Shown piece after piece: positions 37,868 through 45,628 of a stretch of DNA of 64,000 bases. Origin of the DNA: Marinomonas transparens. GTDB taxonomy: Bacteria > Pseudomonadota > Gammaproteobacteria > Pseudomonadales > Marinomonadaceae. The notes beneath the pieces were generated by a model that saw nothing but the letters and a program-made list of their open reading frames with translations, did no database searches and was not told where the DNA came from. Position numbers and translations under genes: made by a program. How positions within the stretch are numbered: the first letter of the stretch is position 1; each line of letters starts with the position of its first letter. The DNA is taken from assembly GCF_016463975.1 (NCBI RefSeq), contig NZ_JAEMNX010000012.1, positions 1 to 64,000 on the forward strand, given 5' to 3'.

Positions 37868-38577
37868 GCGTGCTGGTTACCTTTGACCTAGACAACACCC
37901 TATGGGACGTATCGCCCGTTATTGTGCGTGCTGAATACGCCATGGAATCTTGGTTCGAAGACCGCTTTCCGGGGTTTTCTGCAAGCTACTCCTTTGCTGT
38001 ACAGCAAGAATTAAGAGCAAACATACTCGACCAATATCCTGACCTAGCGCCGAATCTAACCGCCCTACGATTAGAAGTGTACAAACTCGCGTTAAAAGCC
38101 TTTGGTTTGCCATCGGAAGAAGCAAAAAACGTCGCAGAATCGGCGTTAGCGCATTTCTGTGAGTGGCGTCAAAAAGTCGACCTCTTTCCCCATACCCTTG
38201 ATGTACTCGAAGAACTGAATCAAGACTATTCATTAGCCGCCATCACCAACGGCAACGCCGATGTGTTCCACCCCTATGTGGGGCTTGGGCAATACTTTGA
38301 ATTTGCCATTCGAGCGGATCAAGTGGGCGTGGCGAAACCTTCGGCGGAGCTGTTTCATCTCGCCGCCGAAAAATCCGGCTACCCACTTTCCCAAATCGTG
38401 CACATAGGCGACCACCCAATAGACGACGTCTATGGTGCTTCCAATGCGGGCGCGAAAAGCATCTGGTTTAACCGTCACGGCGCTCAGCGCTGGGGGGATG
38501 ATTGGGGCACTCGATCCGATGCGGAAGTGCATTCCCTCTTGGAGTTGCCCATGGCGATTCGCTCCCTCATCTCATAG
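37864..38577 (+). CDS. HAD-superfamily hydrolase (YigB-like)
   Basis: A 237-residue haloacid-dehalogenase phosphatase. Motif I FDLDNTLWD (residues 8-16), motif II ITNGN, motif III lysine in VAKPSAELF and motif IV HIGDHPIDDV are intact, with a helical cap domain after motif I. In E. coli YigB dephosphorylates FMN and the riboflavin precursor ArPP; the substrate here is inferred. Start ATG overlaps the DUF484 stop (ATGA arrangement), implying translational coupling. Confidence 0.9.
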   Translation: MSVLVTFDLDNTLWDVSPVIVRAEYAMESWFEDRFPGFSASYSFAVQQELRANILDQYPDLAPNLTALRLEVYKLALKAFGLPSEEAKNVAESALAHFCEWRQKVDLFPHTLDVLEELNQDYSLAAITNGNADVFHPYVGLGQYFEFAIRADQVGVAKPSAELFHLAAEKSGYPLSQIVHIGDHPIDDVYGASNAGAKSIWFNRHGAQRWGDDWGTRSDAEVHSLLELPMAIRSLIS

Positions 38578-38681
38578 TGATTTTCTATCGCACTATTAGA
38601 GCGAACTCATTTTTACCAGAATGATTTAGTGCTACACTTACGCCAATTCATTAGCCAAATATAGATTTTAAGGAAACTCCC

Positions 38682-39008
38682 ATGAGTGAGAACATAAGCC
38701 AAATTACCGATGCCCAATTCGCAGAAGAAGTATTAAATTCTGACACACCTGTACTGGTTGATTTTTGGGCACCATGGTGTGGTCCATGTAAAATGATCGC
38801 GCCAGTACTAGAAGACATTGCCGTGGAGTTTGAAGGCAAATTGAAAATTACGAAATTGAACGTTGATGAAAACACAGAAACGGCACCAAAATACAACGTT
38901 CGTGGTATTCCGACACTGCTTATCATTAAAGGCGGTGAAGTGGTAGGAACAAAAGTCGGTGCCGTGTCTAAAACTCAACTTATCGAGTTTATCAACGACG
39001 CGATCTAA
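38682..39008 (+). CDS. trxA: Thioredoxin 1
   Basis: A 108-residue thioredoxin, the exact usual length. [11 protein letters not shown] gives the redox pair Cys 33/Cys 36, and VRGIPTLLI carries the cis-proline. It reduces cytoplasmic disulfides using thioredoxin reductase. AAGGAAA precedes the ATG. Monocistronic, with a strong terminator downstream. In E. coli trxA lies next to rho; rho is not in this window. Confidence 0.97.
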   Translation: MSENISQITDAQFAEEVLNSDTPVLVDFWAPWCGPCKMIAPVLEDIAVEFEGKLKITKLNVDENTETAPKYNVRGIPTLLIIKGGEVVGTKVGAVSKTQLIEFINDAI

Positions 39009-39055
39009 GCAACGCGGTAAGAATTCCGTTAGTCAGCACCATCCACTAACGCTAG

Positions 39056-39090
39056 AATCCAGCATTTGATTACAGATGCTGGATTTTTTT
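39056..39090 (+). terminator. trxA terminator
   Basis: AATCCAGCAT / ATGCTGGATT stem with a 10-base loop followed by seven T. Confidence 0.9.
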
Positions 39091-39127
39091 ATGGCCGCAA
39101 TAATATTTCTTAACATTCTTTGTGGTG

Positions 39128-39346
39128 AGTCCCGCGTCAAAAGCAGGTACATTGTTTTGATAAAGCGTTAGTGACTTGCTCAAGCATTACCAACAGCAAC
39201 TTCCTAATGCCTTTGTCTATTATTAACCGCAGCGCAATTGACCAAAGCACTTTACAAATACGCCAACTCAATGCATCGAAAAGACTTAAGATCTCATTTT
39301 TTTGGCGCAGATGATCAATCTATATCGAGCTATCAACCAGCACCAT
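39128..39346 (-). pseudogene. Broken VapC toxin (PIN-domain ribonuclease)
   Basis: Two bases after the vapB stop, the minus strand reads MVLVDSSI, stop (TAG), IDHLR. The VapC family starts MVLVDSSIWIDHLR, so a single G-to-A change has turned the Trp codon TGG into TAG. The frame then jumps to QKNEILSLFDAL, which in intact VapC proteins lies well downstream, so an internal deletion removed the middle of the PIN domain. Shorter scraps follow in shifted frames, including DKGI...LLL and LLTRD (about 39128-39142), like the C-terminal part. The toxin cannot be active. Boundaries are approximate. Confidence 0.82.
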
Positions 39347-39348
39347 GA

Positions 39349-39549
39349 TTATTTGGCCTCTGCACTTTGGCGGCGCGGAGTCAACTCTGCCAAAGGCTCA
39401 GAGCTTCCTAGCATGGCCAAACGCCGTGCGCTTTCCCGTTCAATTAACGCCTTTAAACCTTCTTGCATCAAAGTGTTTTTTTCTTTTACACCGGTTAACT
39501 CCACGGCTTGTGCATATAACTCGTCATCAATGTTTAACGTGGTACGCAT
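39349..39549 (-). CDS. vapB: VapB-family antitoxin (toxin partner broken)
   Basis: A 66-residue antitoxin of the VapB/DUF2191 type: MRTTLNIDDELYAQAVELTGVKEKN forms the DNA-binding N-terminal half, and a basic/Ala tail would bind the toxin. Its open frame is intact. It normally neutralises a VapC tRNase and represses its own operon. Here the adjoining vapC, starting two bases after the vapB stop, is destroyed, so the antitoxin is an orphan or may act on another VapC elsewhere. Confidence 0.87.
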   Translation of the reverse strand: MRTTLNIDDELYAQAVELTGVKEKNTLMQEGLKALIERESARRLAMLGSSEPLAELTPRRQSAEAK

Positions 39550-39714
39550 CTCTCTTTTTCCTAGGCATGAATGTAAGCACCAGTATATGACTACCTTTGT
39601 GCTTGAGGAAAAAATAACCGTCTAGCCTTCACTAAACCACAGCATGAGAGAATCGAATCATGATGGTCACCTTCGTTTCCCAATGCACAGTAAGCCGCAG
39701 TGCACGCGGCTTAG

Positions 39715-39774
39715 TCACAGCGATAACCCCACCTTAATCCTCCCCTTCGAAGACACAAGGGGAGGAGATTTCGC
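39715..39774 (+). repeat. Hairpin repeat, left copy (REP-like)
   Basis: GATAACCCCACCTTAATCC followed by a 10-bp stem TCCTCCCCTT / AAGGGGAGGA with loop CGAAGACAC. A near-identical copy in the same orientation is at about 40724-40779, on the other side of the AntA gene. A separate stem TAAGCCGC/GCGGCTTA lies just left at about 39688-39710. Confidence 0.8.
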
Positions 39775-39777
39775 TTT

Positions 39778-40428
39778 TTAGTTGTCCATAAATTGGCGGT
39801 TGATGTGGGTTTTGAGGTTGGTGATGTGTTGGTCCATCCAGATGGATAGGGCGTGCAGTTCGATGGTTTTGTCTCGGTAGAGCGATAGGGTTTCGATGGT
39901 TTTGCTGATTTCGTGAATGGGCAAGACGACTAGGTCTTCGTCTGGTACGCTGGCTTTGGCCACTTTGCTGAGTTCGCTGTATTGGTCGAGGTCGCTTTGC
40001 CTAACGTGGGCGCTGATGGGCAAGGGCGTGGTTGCTGTCAGGGCTAGGTGTAAGCGTCGTTGAACCTGTGGTGTGTCTTGAGGTGGAATATAGCGGTTTT
40101 GTGGGGTGTCGCCGTGTCTTAGGTAGTCGCTGGCTTGTTTGGCGAGGTCGCTGTCTTCTTCCATGGCCATTTCGTAGGCCATGTCTAGGCTGATGAAGTA
40201 GTCTTTGGTTTTTTGCACGGCAGACGCGGTGTCTGAGGGGCGGATCAGGTTGTCTATTAAGACAAAGTCTCTGTCTCTGACAAAATACAGCTTGGTGCGT
40301 TGGGTGTTCACCCATTCGAAAAAGTCGCGGTCAAGTTGCAGAAAGGTATGAAGGTCACGGGCGCTGACGGTGTCGGCGGGTTGTCCGTTGAGTAAGCAGG
40401 TATAGAAGGGAATCCGTTTAATAGCCAT
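39778..40428 (-). CDS. AntA/AntB-type antirepressor domain protein
   Basis: A 216-residue protein whose N-terminal 110 residues match the AntA/AntB family of phage antirepressors: TVSARDLHTFLQLDRDFFEWV, DRDFVLIDN and KDYFISLDMAYEMAMEEDSDLAKQ. In phages such as P1 these proteins block the repressor and trigger lytic growth. The C-terminal half is helical and of unknown type. A perfect AGGAGG lies six bases before the ATG. No other phage gene is near. A structured leader upstream and flanking repeats make this a small self-contained accessory module; its present role is unknown. Confidence 0.82.
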   Translation of the reverse strand: MAIKRIPFYTCLLNGQPADTVSARDLHTFLQLDRDFFEWVNTQRTKLYFVRDRDFVLIDNLIRPSDTASAVQKTKDYFISLDMAYEMAMEEDSDLAKQASDYLRHGDTPQNRYIPPQDTPQVQRRLHLALTATTPLPISAHVRQSDLDQYSELSKVAKASVPDEDLVVLPIHEISKTIETLSLYRDKTIELHALSIWMDQHITNLKTHINRQFMDN

Positions 40429-40668
40429 GGTTGGCCTCCTACGTTTAAGGTGTTAACCACCTTTTATGAGGTTCGAAGCTCAATAAAAGGTGGTGGGTCT
40501 AAACCGGGTTCGAACTACCGCACGTAGGAGCGGCCTAGCCGAAGCTAGCCCAACAAAGACCCACCATATAGGCGGATCTCGGCCATAAAAAAACACGCAC
40601 TGCGTGTTTTAGGCCGCTACGTACACGGGGTTCGAATCCCGACACTGGATTTTGCCAGTGCAAGAGGA
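40429..40668 (-). ncRNA. Candidate structured leader RNA of the AntA gene (possible RNA switch)
   Basis: Read on the minus strand from about 40662: hairpin CACTGG/CCAGTG (40660-40643); a stem with loop AUUCGAAC; segment E2 ACGTAGCGGCCTA (to 40611); a terminator (40610-40587); a 10-bp inverted repeat TGGTGGGTCT/AGACCCACCA (arms 40566-40557 and 40500-40491) enclosing a UUCG hairpin and segment E1 TAGGCCGCTCCTACGT; an 11-bp hairpin (40493-40457); then the ribosome site ACGTAGGAGG. E1 can pair with E2 (9+4 bp) or with the ribosome site (CTCCTACGT with ACGTAGGAG, 9 bp), not both. Three loops share UUCGAAC, the tRNA T-loop sequence. Structures are read by eye, not computed. Confidence 0.55.
40587..40610 (-). 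terminator. Internal terminator in the AntA leader
   Basis: On the minus strand AAAACACGC-AGT-GCGTGTTTT followed by three more T: a complete Rho-independent terminator about 160 bases before the AntA ATG. Confidence 0.75.
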
Positions 40669-40697
40669 ATGCTAGTGTAAAACGGGAAAAGGGTCAA
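40669..40697 (-). promoter_or_regulatory. Candidate promoter of the AntA leader
   Basis: On the minus strand TTGACC (40692-40697), 17-base spacer, TAGCAT (40669-40674). It would start RNA at about 40662, just before the first hairpin of the leader. Confidence 0.5.
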
Positions 40698-40721
40698 TAA
40701 ATGGAAAGGTCGGCGGTTTAG

Positions 40722-40905
40722 AGCGCAGTGATAACCCCTCCTTAATCCTCCCCTTCGAAGACATAGGGGGAGGCGATTCGTGCATCTGCTTGCCTTTAAC
40801 TCTCACTTCGAAGGCATAAGGGGAGGAGATTCGTGCATCTGTTTGCCTTTAATTTTTGCTTCGAGGACATAGGGAGAGGCGTTTCGTTCACTGGCTTTGT
40901 GCTGC
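40722..40905 (+). repeat. Tandem 53-bp hairpin repeats, right side of the AntA module
   Basis: The first unit repeats the left copy at 39715 (GATAACCCC.CCTTAATCC and CCTTCGAAGACATAGGGGGAGG). Then CTTCGA(A/G)G at 40753, 40806 and 40859 marks three units with a 53-base period, sharing GGGGAGG.GATTCGTGCATCTG.TTGCCTTTAA. The third unit is diverged and ends at the stop of the pirin gene. Confidence 0.8.
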
Positions 40906-40906
40906 T

Positions 40907-41605
40907 TTATTCTAGGTCAAAGATGATGGCTTTGACTCTTTCTTGGCCGGTGTTTTTTAGGTCAAGGGCGGTTTCTTTGGTGATTTTTGCACCGTCGCCC
41001 GGTTTGAGTGTGGTGCCGTTGTTGAGGCTCAGTTCGCCTTCTATTTGGTGTATGTAGACGTTTCGGCCCGCTTCTATGGTGAGTTTGTCTTGTGTTTGTG
41101 GCGCGAGGATCAGTTGGCTTAGGCTGGCGTTTTGTTTGATGCTTAGGGTGCCGTTGGCGCCATCGGGTGTGATGACGGTGGTGATGCCTTGTGCTTCACC
41201 AAAGGCTTTTTGTTGGTAGCCGGGGGCGCCGCCGGTGACGTTGGGTTGTATCCAGATTTGTAAAAATTTCAGGGTGTCTTTTTCAGAGGCGTTGAATTCA
41301 CTGTGGTAAATACCTTTGCCTGCGGACATCAGTTGAAATTCGCCAGCGGGCAGTTCTTCTACGTTACCAGCGCTGTCTTTGTGGGCGATGCGGCCTTGTA
41401 ATACGAGGCTGATGATTTCCATGTCTTTGTGTCCATGGGTATCGAACCCGGCACCGGGTGACACTGTGTCGTCGTTGATAACGCGTAGGTGGGAAAAGCC
41501 CATGTGTTTTGGGTCGTAGTAGTTGCCGAATGAGAAGGTGTGGAAGCTGTTTAACCAGCCAAAGTTAGCTGGACCGCGGTCTTCTGCTTTGCGCATTGTG
41601 ATCAT
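40907..41605 (-). CDS. Pirin-family protein (YhhW/quercetinase-like)
   Basis: A 232-residue bicupin. The N-terminal cupin has RGPANFGWLNSFHTFSFGNYYDP and the metal site FDTHGHKDMEIISLVLQG...HKDSAG...HSEFN (three His and a Glu). YhhW of E. coli has quercetin 2,3-dioxygenase activity and related pirins act as redox-sensitive coregulators; the physiological substrate is not known. It is divergent from a LysR regulator 149 bases away, a common pairing in gammaproteobacteria that suggests control by that regulator. Confidence 0.9.
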   Translation of the reverse strand: MITMRKAEDRGPANFGWLNSFHTFSFGNYYDPKHMGFSHLRVINDDTVSPGAGFDTHGHKDMEIISLVLQGRIAHKDSAGNVEELPAGEFQLMSAGKGIYHSEFNASEKDTLKFLQIWIQPNVTGGAPGYQQKAFGEAQGITTVITPDGANGTLSIKQNASLSQLILAPQTQDKLTIEAGRNVYIHQIEGELSLNNGTTLKPGDGAKITKETALDLKNTGQERVKAIIFDLE

Positions 41606-41754
41606 TGGGTTTCTCCTGTTGCTCTGGCTAGGTTGGTTTAGCTGGCATGGTTATGGGTAATGGGATGATGAAGCCAGTGTAATCACAGATGAAAAGAAAG
41701 AATATCGGAAGCTTTTGAGCTAGTATTTCAAAATATTTGAACAGAGGGTTGGTT

Positions 41755-42657
41755 ATGGCTTATGCGGTGACGTTGGAAGCGTTGAGGGTGTTGGAAGCGA
41801 TTCATCAGTTGGGCAGTTTTGCCGCCGCGGCGGACGCTTTGTTTAAGGTGCCTTCGGCGCTGACCTATACGATGAAGAAGCTGGAAGAAGATTTGGGGGT
41901 GGCCTTGTTTGATCGCTCTCGTCAGAAAGCCGTGTTGACGCCGGCGGGTCAGTTGGTGTTGGAGCAGGGGCGTTATATTTTGGATGCGGCGACAAATTTG
42001 GAAGATTTGGTCAAACAATTTGAATCAGGCTGGGAACCTAAATTAAGAATCGCTCGGGATACTGTTATGCCTGAGTTACCACTGATGTCTGTGGTAGGGG
42101 CGTTTTTGTCTCTTAATCGTCCTGTTGAATTGAGCTTGTCGGAAGAGGTATTAGGCGGTGCTTGGGATGCTTTATACGATAACCGAGCCGATTTAGTGAT
42201 AGGTGCCACGGGGGATTTACCAAAAAACCATGTTCATACTCGTGTGCTTGGTGAAGTGAAGTTTGTGTTTGCTGTGGCTCCGACTCATCCACTGGCGTTG
42301 GTGGATGGTGTGATTAGCGCGGCTCAATTAAAGGAGTATCCTGCGATTGTGGTGGCGGACAGTTCAAAAGTTTTACCCTCACGAAGTTTGGGGTTGTTTG
42401 AAAGTAGGCAGGTGCTTAGGGTCGATAGTATGGGCAGTAAAATTGAAGCGCAGTGTTTGGGGTTGGGTGTGGGCTATTTGCCAAAACATATTATTGTTAA
42501 TGAATTAGCGTCTGGTCGTTTGGTATTGCGTGAATGTGAAATACCAAGACCGAATCAGGTGACGTATTTGGCGTGGCGAAAAGATGAACCCGGTCGTGGC
42601 TTGTCGTGGTTTGTTGAGCAGTTGGCGAAGCAGGATTGGCAGTTGGCGTCTGTTTGA
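41755..42657 (+). CDS. LysR-family transcriptional regulator (pirin-linked)
   Basis: A 300-residue LysR-type regulator with N-terminal winged helix-turn-helix (LEALRVLEAIHQLGSFAAAADALF, SALTYTMKKLEEDLGVALFDRS) and a periplasmic-binding-like effector domain (about 90-300). The effector is unknown. ATG 41755 follows AGAGGG; six more open codons upstream are ignored. It is divergent from the pirin gene and 46 bases upstream of an AEC transporter, so either or both may be targets. Confidence 0.9.
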   Translation: MAYAVTLEALRVLEAIHQLGSFAAAADALFKVPSALTYTMKKLEEDLGVALFDRSRQKAVLTPAGQLVLEQGRYILDAATNLEDLVKQFESGWEPKLRIARDTVMPELPLMSVVGAFLSLNRPVELSLSEEVLGGAWDALYDNRADLVIGATGDLPKNHVHTRVLGEVKFVFAVAPTHPLALVDGVISAAQLKEYPAIVVADSSKVLPSRSLGLFESRQVLRVDSMGSKIEAQCLGLGVGYLPKHIIVNELASGRLVLRECEIPRPNQVTYLAWRKDEPGRGLSWFVEQLAKQDWQLASV

Positions 42658-42703
42658 CGTTTAGGTTTGCTGTGTTATTGGGCGCTTATTTTAAGGGGTT
42701 GTT

Positions 42704-43648
42704 GTGTTTTCTTTGTCCTTGTCTATTTTACCGGTTTTTCTATTGTTGATGACGGGCGCATTGTGCCAGCGTTTTCGTTTTCCTATGGCGGGTTTTTGGG
42801 GCGGTGTGGATAAGTTGTCTTATTGGGTGCTGTTCCCTGCTTTGTTGTTTAGTAACACCTCGCAGATTGATTTTTCGAATCCTATGCTGCCAAGGTACGC
42901 GATGATTCTGTTGTTGGCTTTGGTGGTGACGGCGTGCTTTGTTTTTATCACGGTGTGGTTGTTAAAGGTGCCTGCGCCGACAGGGTCTTCTATGTTGCAG
43001 GCGGGTGTACGCTTTAATACTTTTATTGTGTTGGCGATTGCCAGCAGTGTGTATGGCGATGAGGGCTTGGTGTTGGCGGCACTGGGCGCTTCGATATTGA
43101 TTCCCTCTATTAATGTGTTTTTGGTGGTGGCCATGGTGTTGATGCATGGCAAGCCCGCAGGTGGGGATGCCTCGGCGTCTTTGTCGAGTTTGGTCAGCGG
43201 TGCCCTGATTCGTAATCCTCTGATTGTGTCTATTGTCTTGGGCAGTGGGTTAAATCTGTTCGGTTTAACGCCGATTGTGTTGTTGTCTGATGTGTTGGGG
43301 ATGTTGGCTCAGGCGGCCTTGCCTTTGGTGTTGCTGGCGGTAGGGGCGAGTGTACGTTTGGAAGTGATTCGATCTGTCGGCGCGACGTTTGTGTTGTCGT
43401 CTCTGGCTCGGTTTTTGGTGTTTCCTTTGTCTATTGTTGTGATGTGTTGGTGGTTGGATGTTCGTGGTTTGCCGGCGTTGGTGGCGATTCTGTTTGGTGT
43501 GGTGCCAACGGCCACATCGGCTTATGCGTTGGCGCGACAGTTAGGTGGCGATGCGGATCGTATGGCGGCTTATATTACGTTGCAGACGATTTTGGCCGTG
43601 GTGAGTTTGCCCGTTAGTGTGTGGTTGAGTCAGTTTTATTTGGGTTGA
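42704..43648 (+). CDS. AEC-family (auxin efflux carrier-like) permease
   Basis: A 314-residue membrane protein with about ten hydrophobic helices and the AEC pattern: LSILPVFLLLMTGALCQRF at the start, FNTFIVLAIASSVYG in the broken helix of the first half, LPLVLLAVGASVRLE and FGVVPTATSAYALARQLGGD in the second half. Members export or import small organic acids; substrate unknown. GTG start at 42704 with AAGGGG five bases upstream. It follows the LysR gene on the same strand and ends at a strong terminator. Confidence 0.88.
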   Translation: MFSLSLSILPVFLLLMTGALCQRFRFPMAGFWGGVDKLSYWVLFPALLFSNTSQIDFSNPMLPRYAMILLLALVVTACFVFITVWLLKVPAPTGSSMLQAGVRFNTFIVLAIASSVYGDEGLVLAALGASILIPSINVFLVVAMVLMHGKPAGGDASASLSSLVSGALIRNPLIVSIVLGSGLNLFGLTPIVLLSDVLGMLAQAALPLVLLAVGASVRLEVIRSVGATFVLSSLARFLVFPLSIVVMCWWLDVRGLPALVAILFGVVPTATSAYALARQLGGDADRMAAYITLQTILAVVSLPVSVWLSQFYLG

Positions 43649-43663
43649 GTGTCTGTTGGGAAT

Positions 43664-43702
43664 AAAAAACCAGCGCTGTTATATGACAGTGCTGGTTTTT
43701 TT
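43664..43702. terminator. Bidirectional terminator between the AEC gene and galU
   Basis: AAAAAACCAGC(G)CTGT / ACAG(T)GCTGGTTTTTT stem with a short loop, between convergent genes. Confidence 0.9.
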
Positions 43703-43736
43703 GTGTTTGTTTTCGGCGGTTGATTAGATGGGGTTG

Positions 43737-44567
43737 TTACTCTTGCTCTTTGTAGATGTTTTCGTAGCAGAAGTTAGTGGCCCCAACAAAGCCATCGACG
43801 CTGCCACAGTCAAAGCGTTTGCCTTTGAATTTGTAGGCCAGCACACAGCCTTCTTTTGCTTGTTGCAAGATGGCATCGGTAATTTGTACTTCACCATTGC
43901 GACCCGCTGGTGTGTTGCGGATTTTATCGAAGATGTCTGGGGTTAAAATATAGCGACCAATAATGGCTAGGTTAGAGGGGGCTTCTTCTTTTGCCGGCTT
44001 TTCGACCATGTCGGTGACGCGAAACAGGCCTTCCATCATGGAGTCGCCTTTGATCACCCCATATTTGTGCACTTCGTCTTCTGGTACTTCTTCGATGGCC
44101 ACAATGGTGCAGCGGAATTGGTTATAGAGTTTGACCATTTGTGCCATGACACCATCGTCTTCACCGAAGCAAAGGTCGTCGGCAAGTACTACACCAAAGG
44201 CCTCATCACCGATTAAGGGTTCGCCTGTTAGGATGGCATGACCTAAACCAAGCATGTTGTTTTGACGGGTGAAGGAGAAGTTCACATTGTCGATTAGGTG
44301 GCGTATACCTTCTAAATATTGCTCTTTACTGGTGCCTGATATTTGGTGTTCGAGTTCGTAGCTGATGTCAAAATGGTCGGCAATGGCGCGTTTACCACGG
44401 CCCGTGACAAAGGTGATGTTGTTTAGGCCTGCGGCTTCCGCTTCTTCTACGCCGTACTGAACAAGGGGTTTATTAACGATAGGCAGCATTTCTTTTGGCA
44501 TGGATTTGGTAGCAGGTAAAAAACGGGTGCCATAACCAGCAACGGGGAATAGACATTTGCGAATCAT
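43737..44567 (-). CDS. galU: UTP-glucose-1-phosphate uridylyltransferase
   Basis: A 276-residue nucleotidyltransferase producing UDP-glucose for lipopolysaccharide, capsule and osmoprotectant sugars. FPVAGYGTRFLPATKSMPKEMLPI at the N-terminus holds the nucleotide-binding GxGTRxxPxTK motif; VEKPAKEEAPSNLAIIGRYIL and VQITDAI are conserved. It is a little shorter than E. coli GalU (302), as in pseudomonads. Monocistronic between convergent AEC and co-directional argP. Confidence 0.95.
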   Translation of the reverse strand: MIRKCLFPVAGYGTRFLPATKSMPKEMLPIVNKPLVQYGVEEAEAAGLNNITFVTGRGKRAIADHFDISYELEHQISGTSKEQYLEGIRHLIDNVNFSFTRQNNMLGLGHAILTGEPLIGDEAFGVVLADDLCFGEDDGVMAQMVKLYNQFRCTIVAIEEVPEDEVHKYGVIKGDSMMEGLFRVTDMVEKPAKEEAPSNLAIIGRYILTPDIFDKIRNTPAGRNGEVQITDAILQQAKEGCVLAYKFKGKRFDCGSVDGFVGATNFCYENIYKEQE

Positions 44568-44643
44568 ACTTTTTCCTTAAAATTACTTTGTAAAATGGCG
44601 ATCCAAAAATAAAGCATCGGACGGCCTGAGTTGTTCGGTAGCA

Positions 44644-45525
44644 TTAGTATAGAGCATCTTTTGTGACAGTTAATATCACCTTGGTTAAGCGATCCAATAC
44701 TGGGGAGCCCAGTTTGTACCAATGCCAATAAAGAGGCAAGACAAGTTGTCTATCTGGAAACAGGGAGATGAGCCTTCCGGTTTCCAATTCACTCTTTATT
44801 TGTACGGTGGGGATCAAAGCACAGACTGTGCCACTCAAGACTAAGTCTAAAAAACCATGGGGCGAAGGGTACCAATGGCTATTACGAATATTGGCTTTTA
44901 TTTGTAAGCATTCACTTTGGTAGCGCCCCCATAGTTCGTCATATTCGTCATAAATAAGTGACGGGGCTTGTTGGATGGATGCGGGGGTGATATCTCCGTG
45001 CAAATGGGTTTGTATGAAGCTTTTTGTGGCCACCAGTTCGTATTTCATGTTACCCAGAAATAGGGAGTCTCCTCCGGCGACGGGGGTGCCTGTTTGGCTG
45101 ATGCAGGTGATGACTTCGCCTTTTTGCAGTAGGGCTCGGGTGTGAGCTTGGTCCGCAGATTTGATGTGCAGCTTGGTGTTGCTAATGTTTGAGAATGCAT
45201 TAACAACTTGTGTGAACCAGGTGGCTAATACGTCGTTGTTAACGGCAATGCTAAGGGGTTGGTTAGAAACACTCGATTGCATGTGCTCTTGCAAACCTTC
45301 TTCTAGCATGGTGACTTTATTGATATGTGCGAGAAGTTGCTGCCCTAATGGGGTAGCAACAACAGGCCGGGCTCGAATCAATAAGGGTTGTCCATATTCT
45401 TGTTCTAGGCGTTTGATGTTTTGCGAAACCGCAGATTGTGTGAGGTTTAAGTGTTGAGCGGCTTTGTCAAAGCTTTGAAATTGCAGTACCGCGTGTAAGC
45501 AGGTGAGTGCTCTGTAGTCCATCAT
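44644..45525 (-). CDS. argP: LysR-family regulator ArgP
   Basis: A 293-residue LysR-type protein. N-terminal helix-turn-helix FDKAAQHLNLTQSAVSQNIKRLEQEYG and LGQQLLAHINKVTMLEEGL match ArgP (IciA), which senses lysine and arginine and activates their exporter. It is divergent from the exporter gene at 45629 across 103 bases, the classic argP/argO or lysG/lysE layout, so that intergenic region is its likely operator. Two ATGs stand in a row; either may be used. Confidence 0.9.
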   Translation of the reverse strand: MMDYRALTCLHAVLQFQSFDKAAQHLNLTQSAVSQNIKRLEQEYGQPLLIRARPVVATPLGQQLLAHINKVTMLEEGLQEHMQSSVSNQPLSIAVNNDVLATWFTQVVNAFSNISNTKLHIKSADQAHTRALLQKGEVITCISQTGTPVAGGDSLFLGNMKYELVATKSFIQTHLHGDITPASIQQAPSLIYDEYDELWGRYQSECLQIKANIRNSHWYPSPHGFLDLVLSGTVCALIPTVQIKSELETGRLISLFPDRQLVLPLYWHWYKLGSPVLDRLTKVILTVTKDALY

Positions 45526-45628
45526 ATAAAATATTAATTTTTCTAATGTAGCTTTAGTTTAATTAATTTTAATTTATGCTTCTTGGTGCGTAATATCAAC
45601 CACAAATTTGGTAGAGGTGTAGGTTGGT

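Noticed and set aside
39302..39625. Plus-strand frames opposite vapB
   Set aside because: They are shadows of the vapB gene, whose minus-strand product is clearly VapB-like.
40490..40566. Possible tRNA gene (acceptor-like arms and CCA)
   Set aside because: The T stem does not pair, the D arm is replaced by a UUCG hairpin and the anticodon loop is eight bases; it is not a functional tRNA. Kept as part of the leader element.
40540..40720. Integron attC-like site (GCCCAAC)
   Set aside because: The left core fits RYYYAAC, but no GTTRRRY core occurs at the right distance, and there is no integrase.
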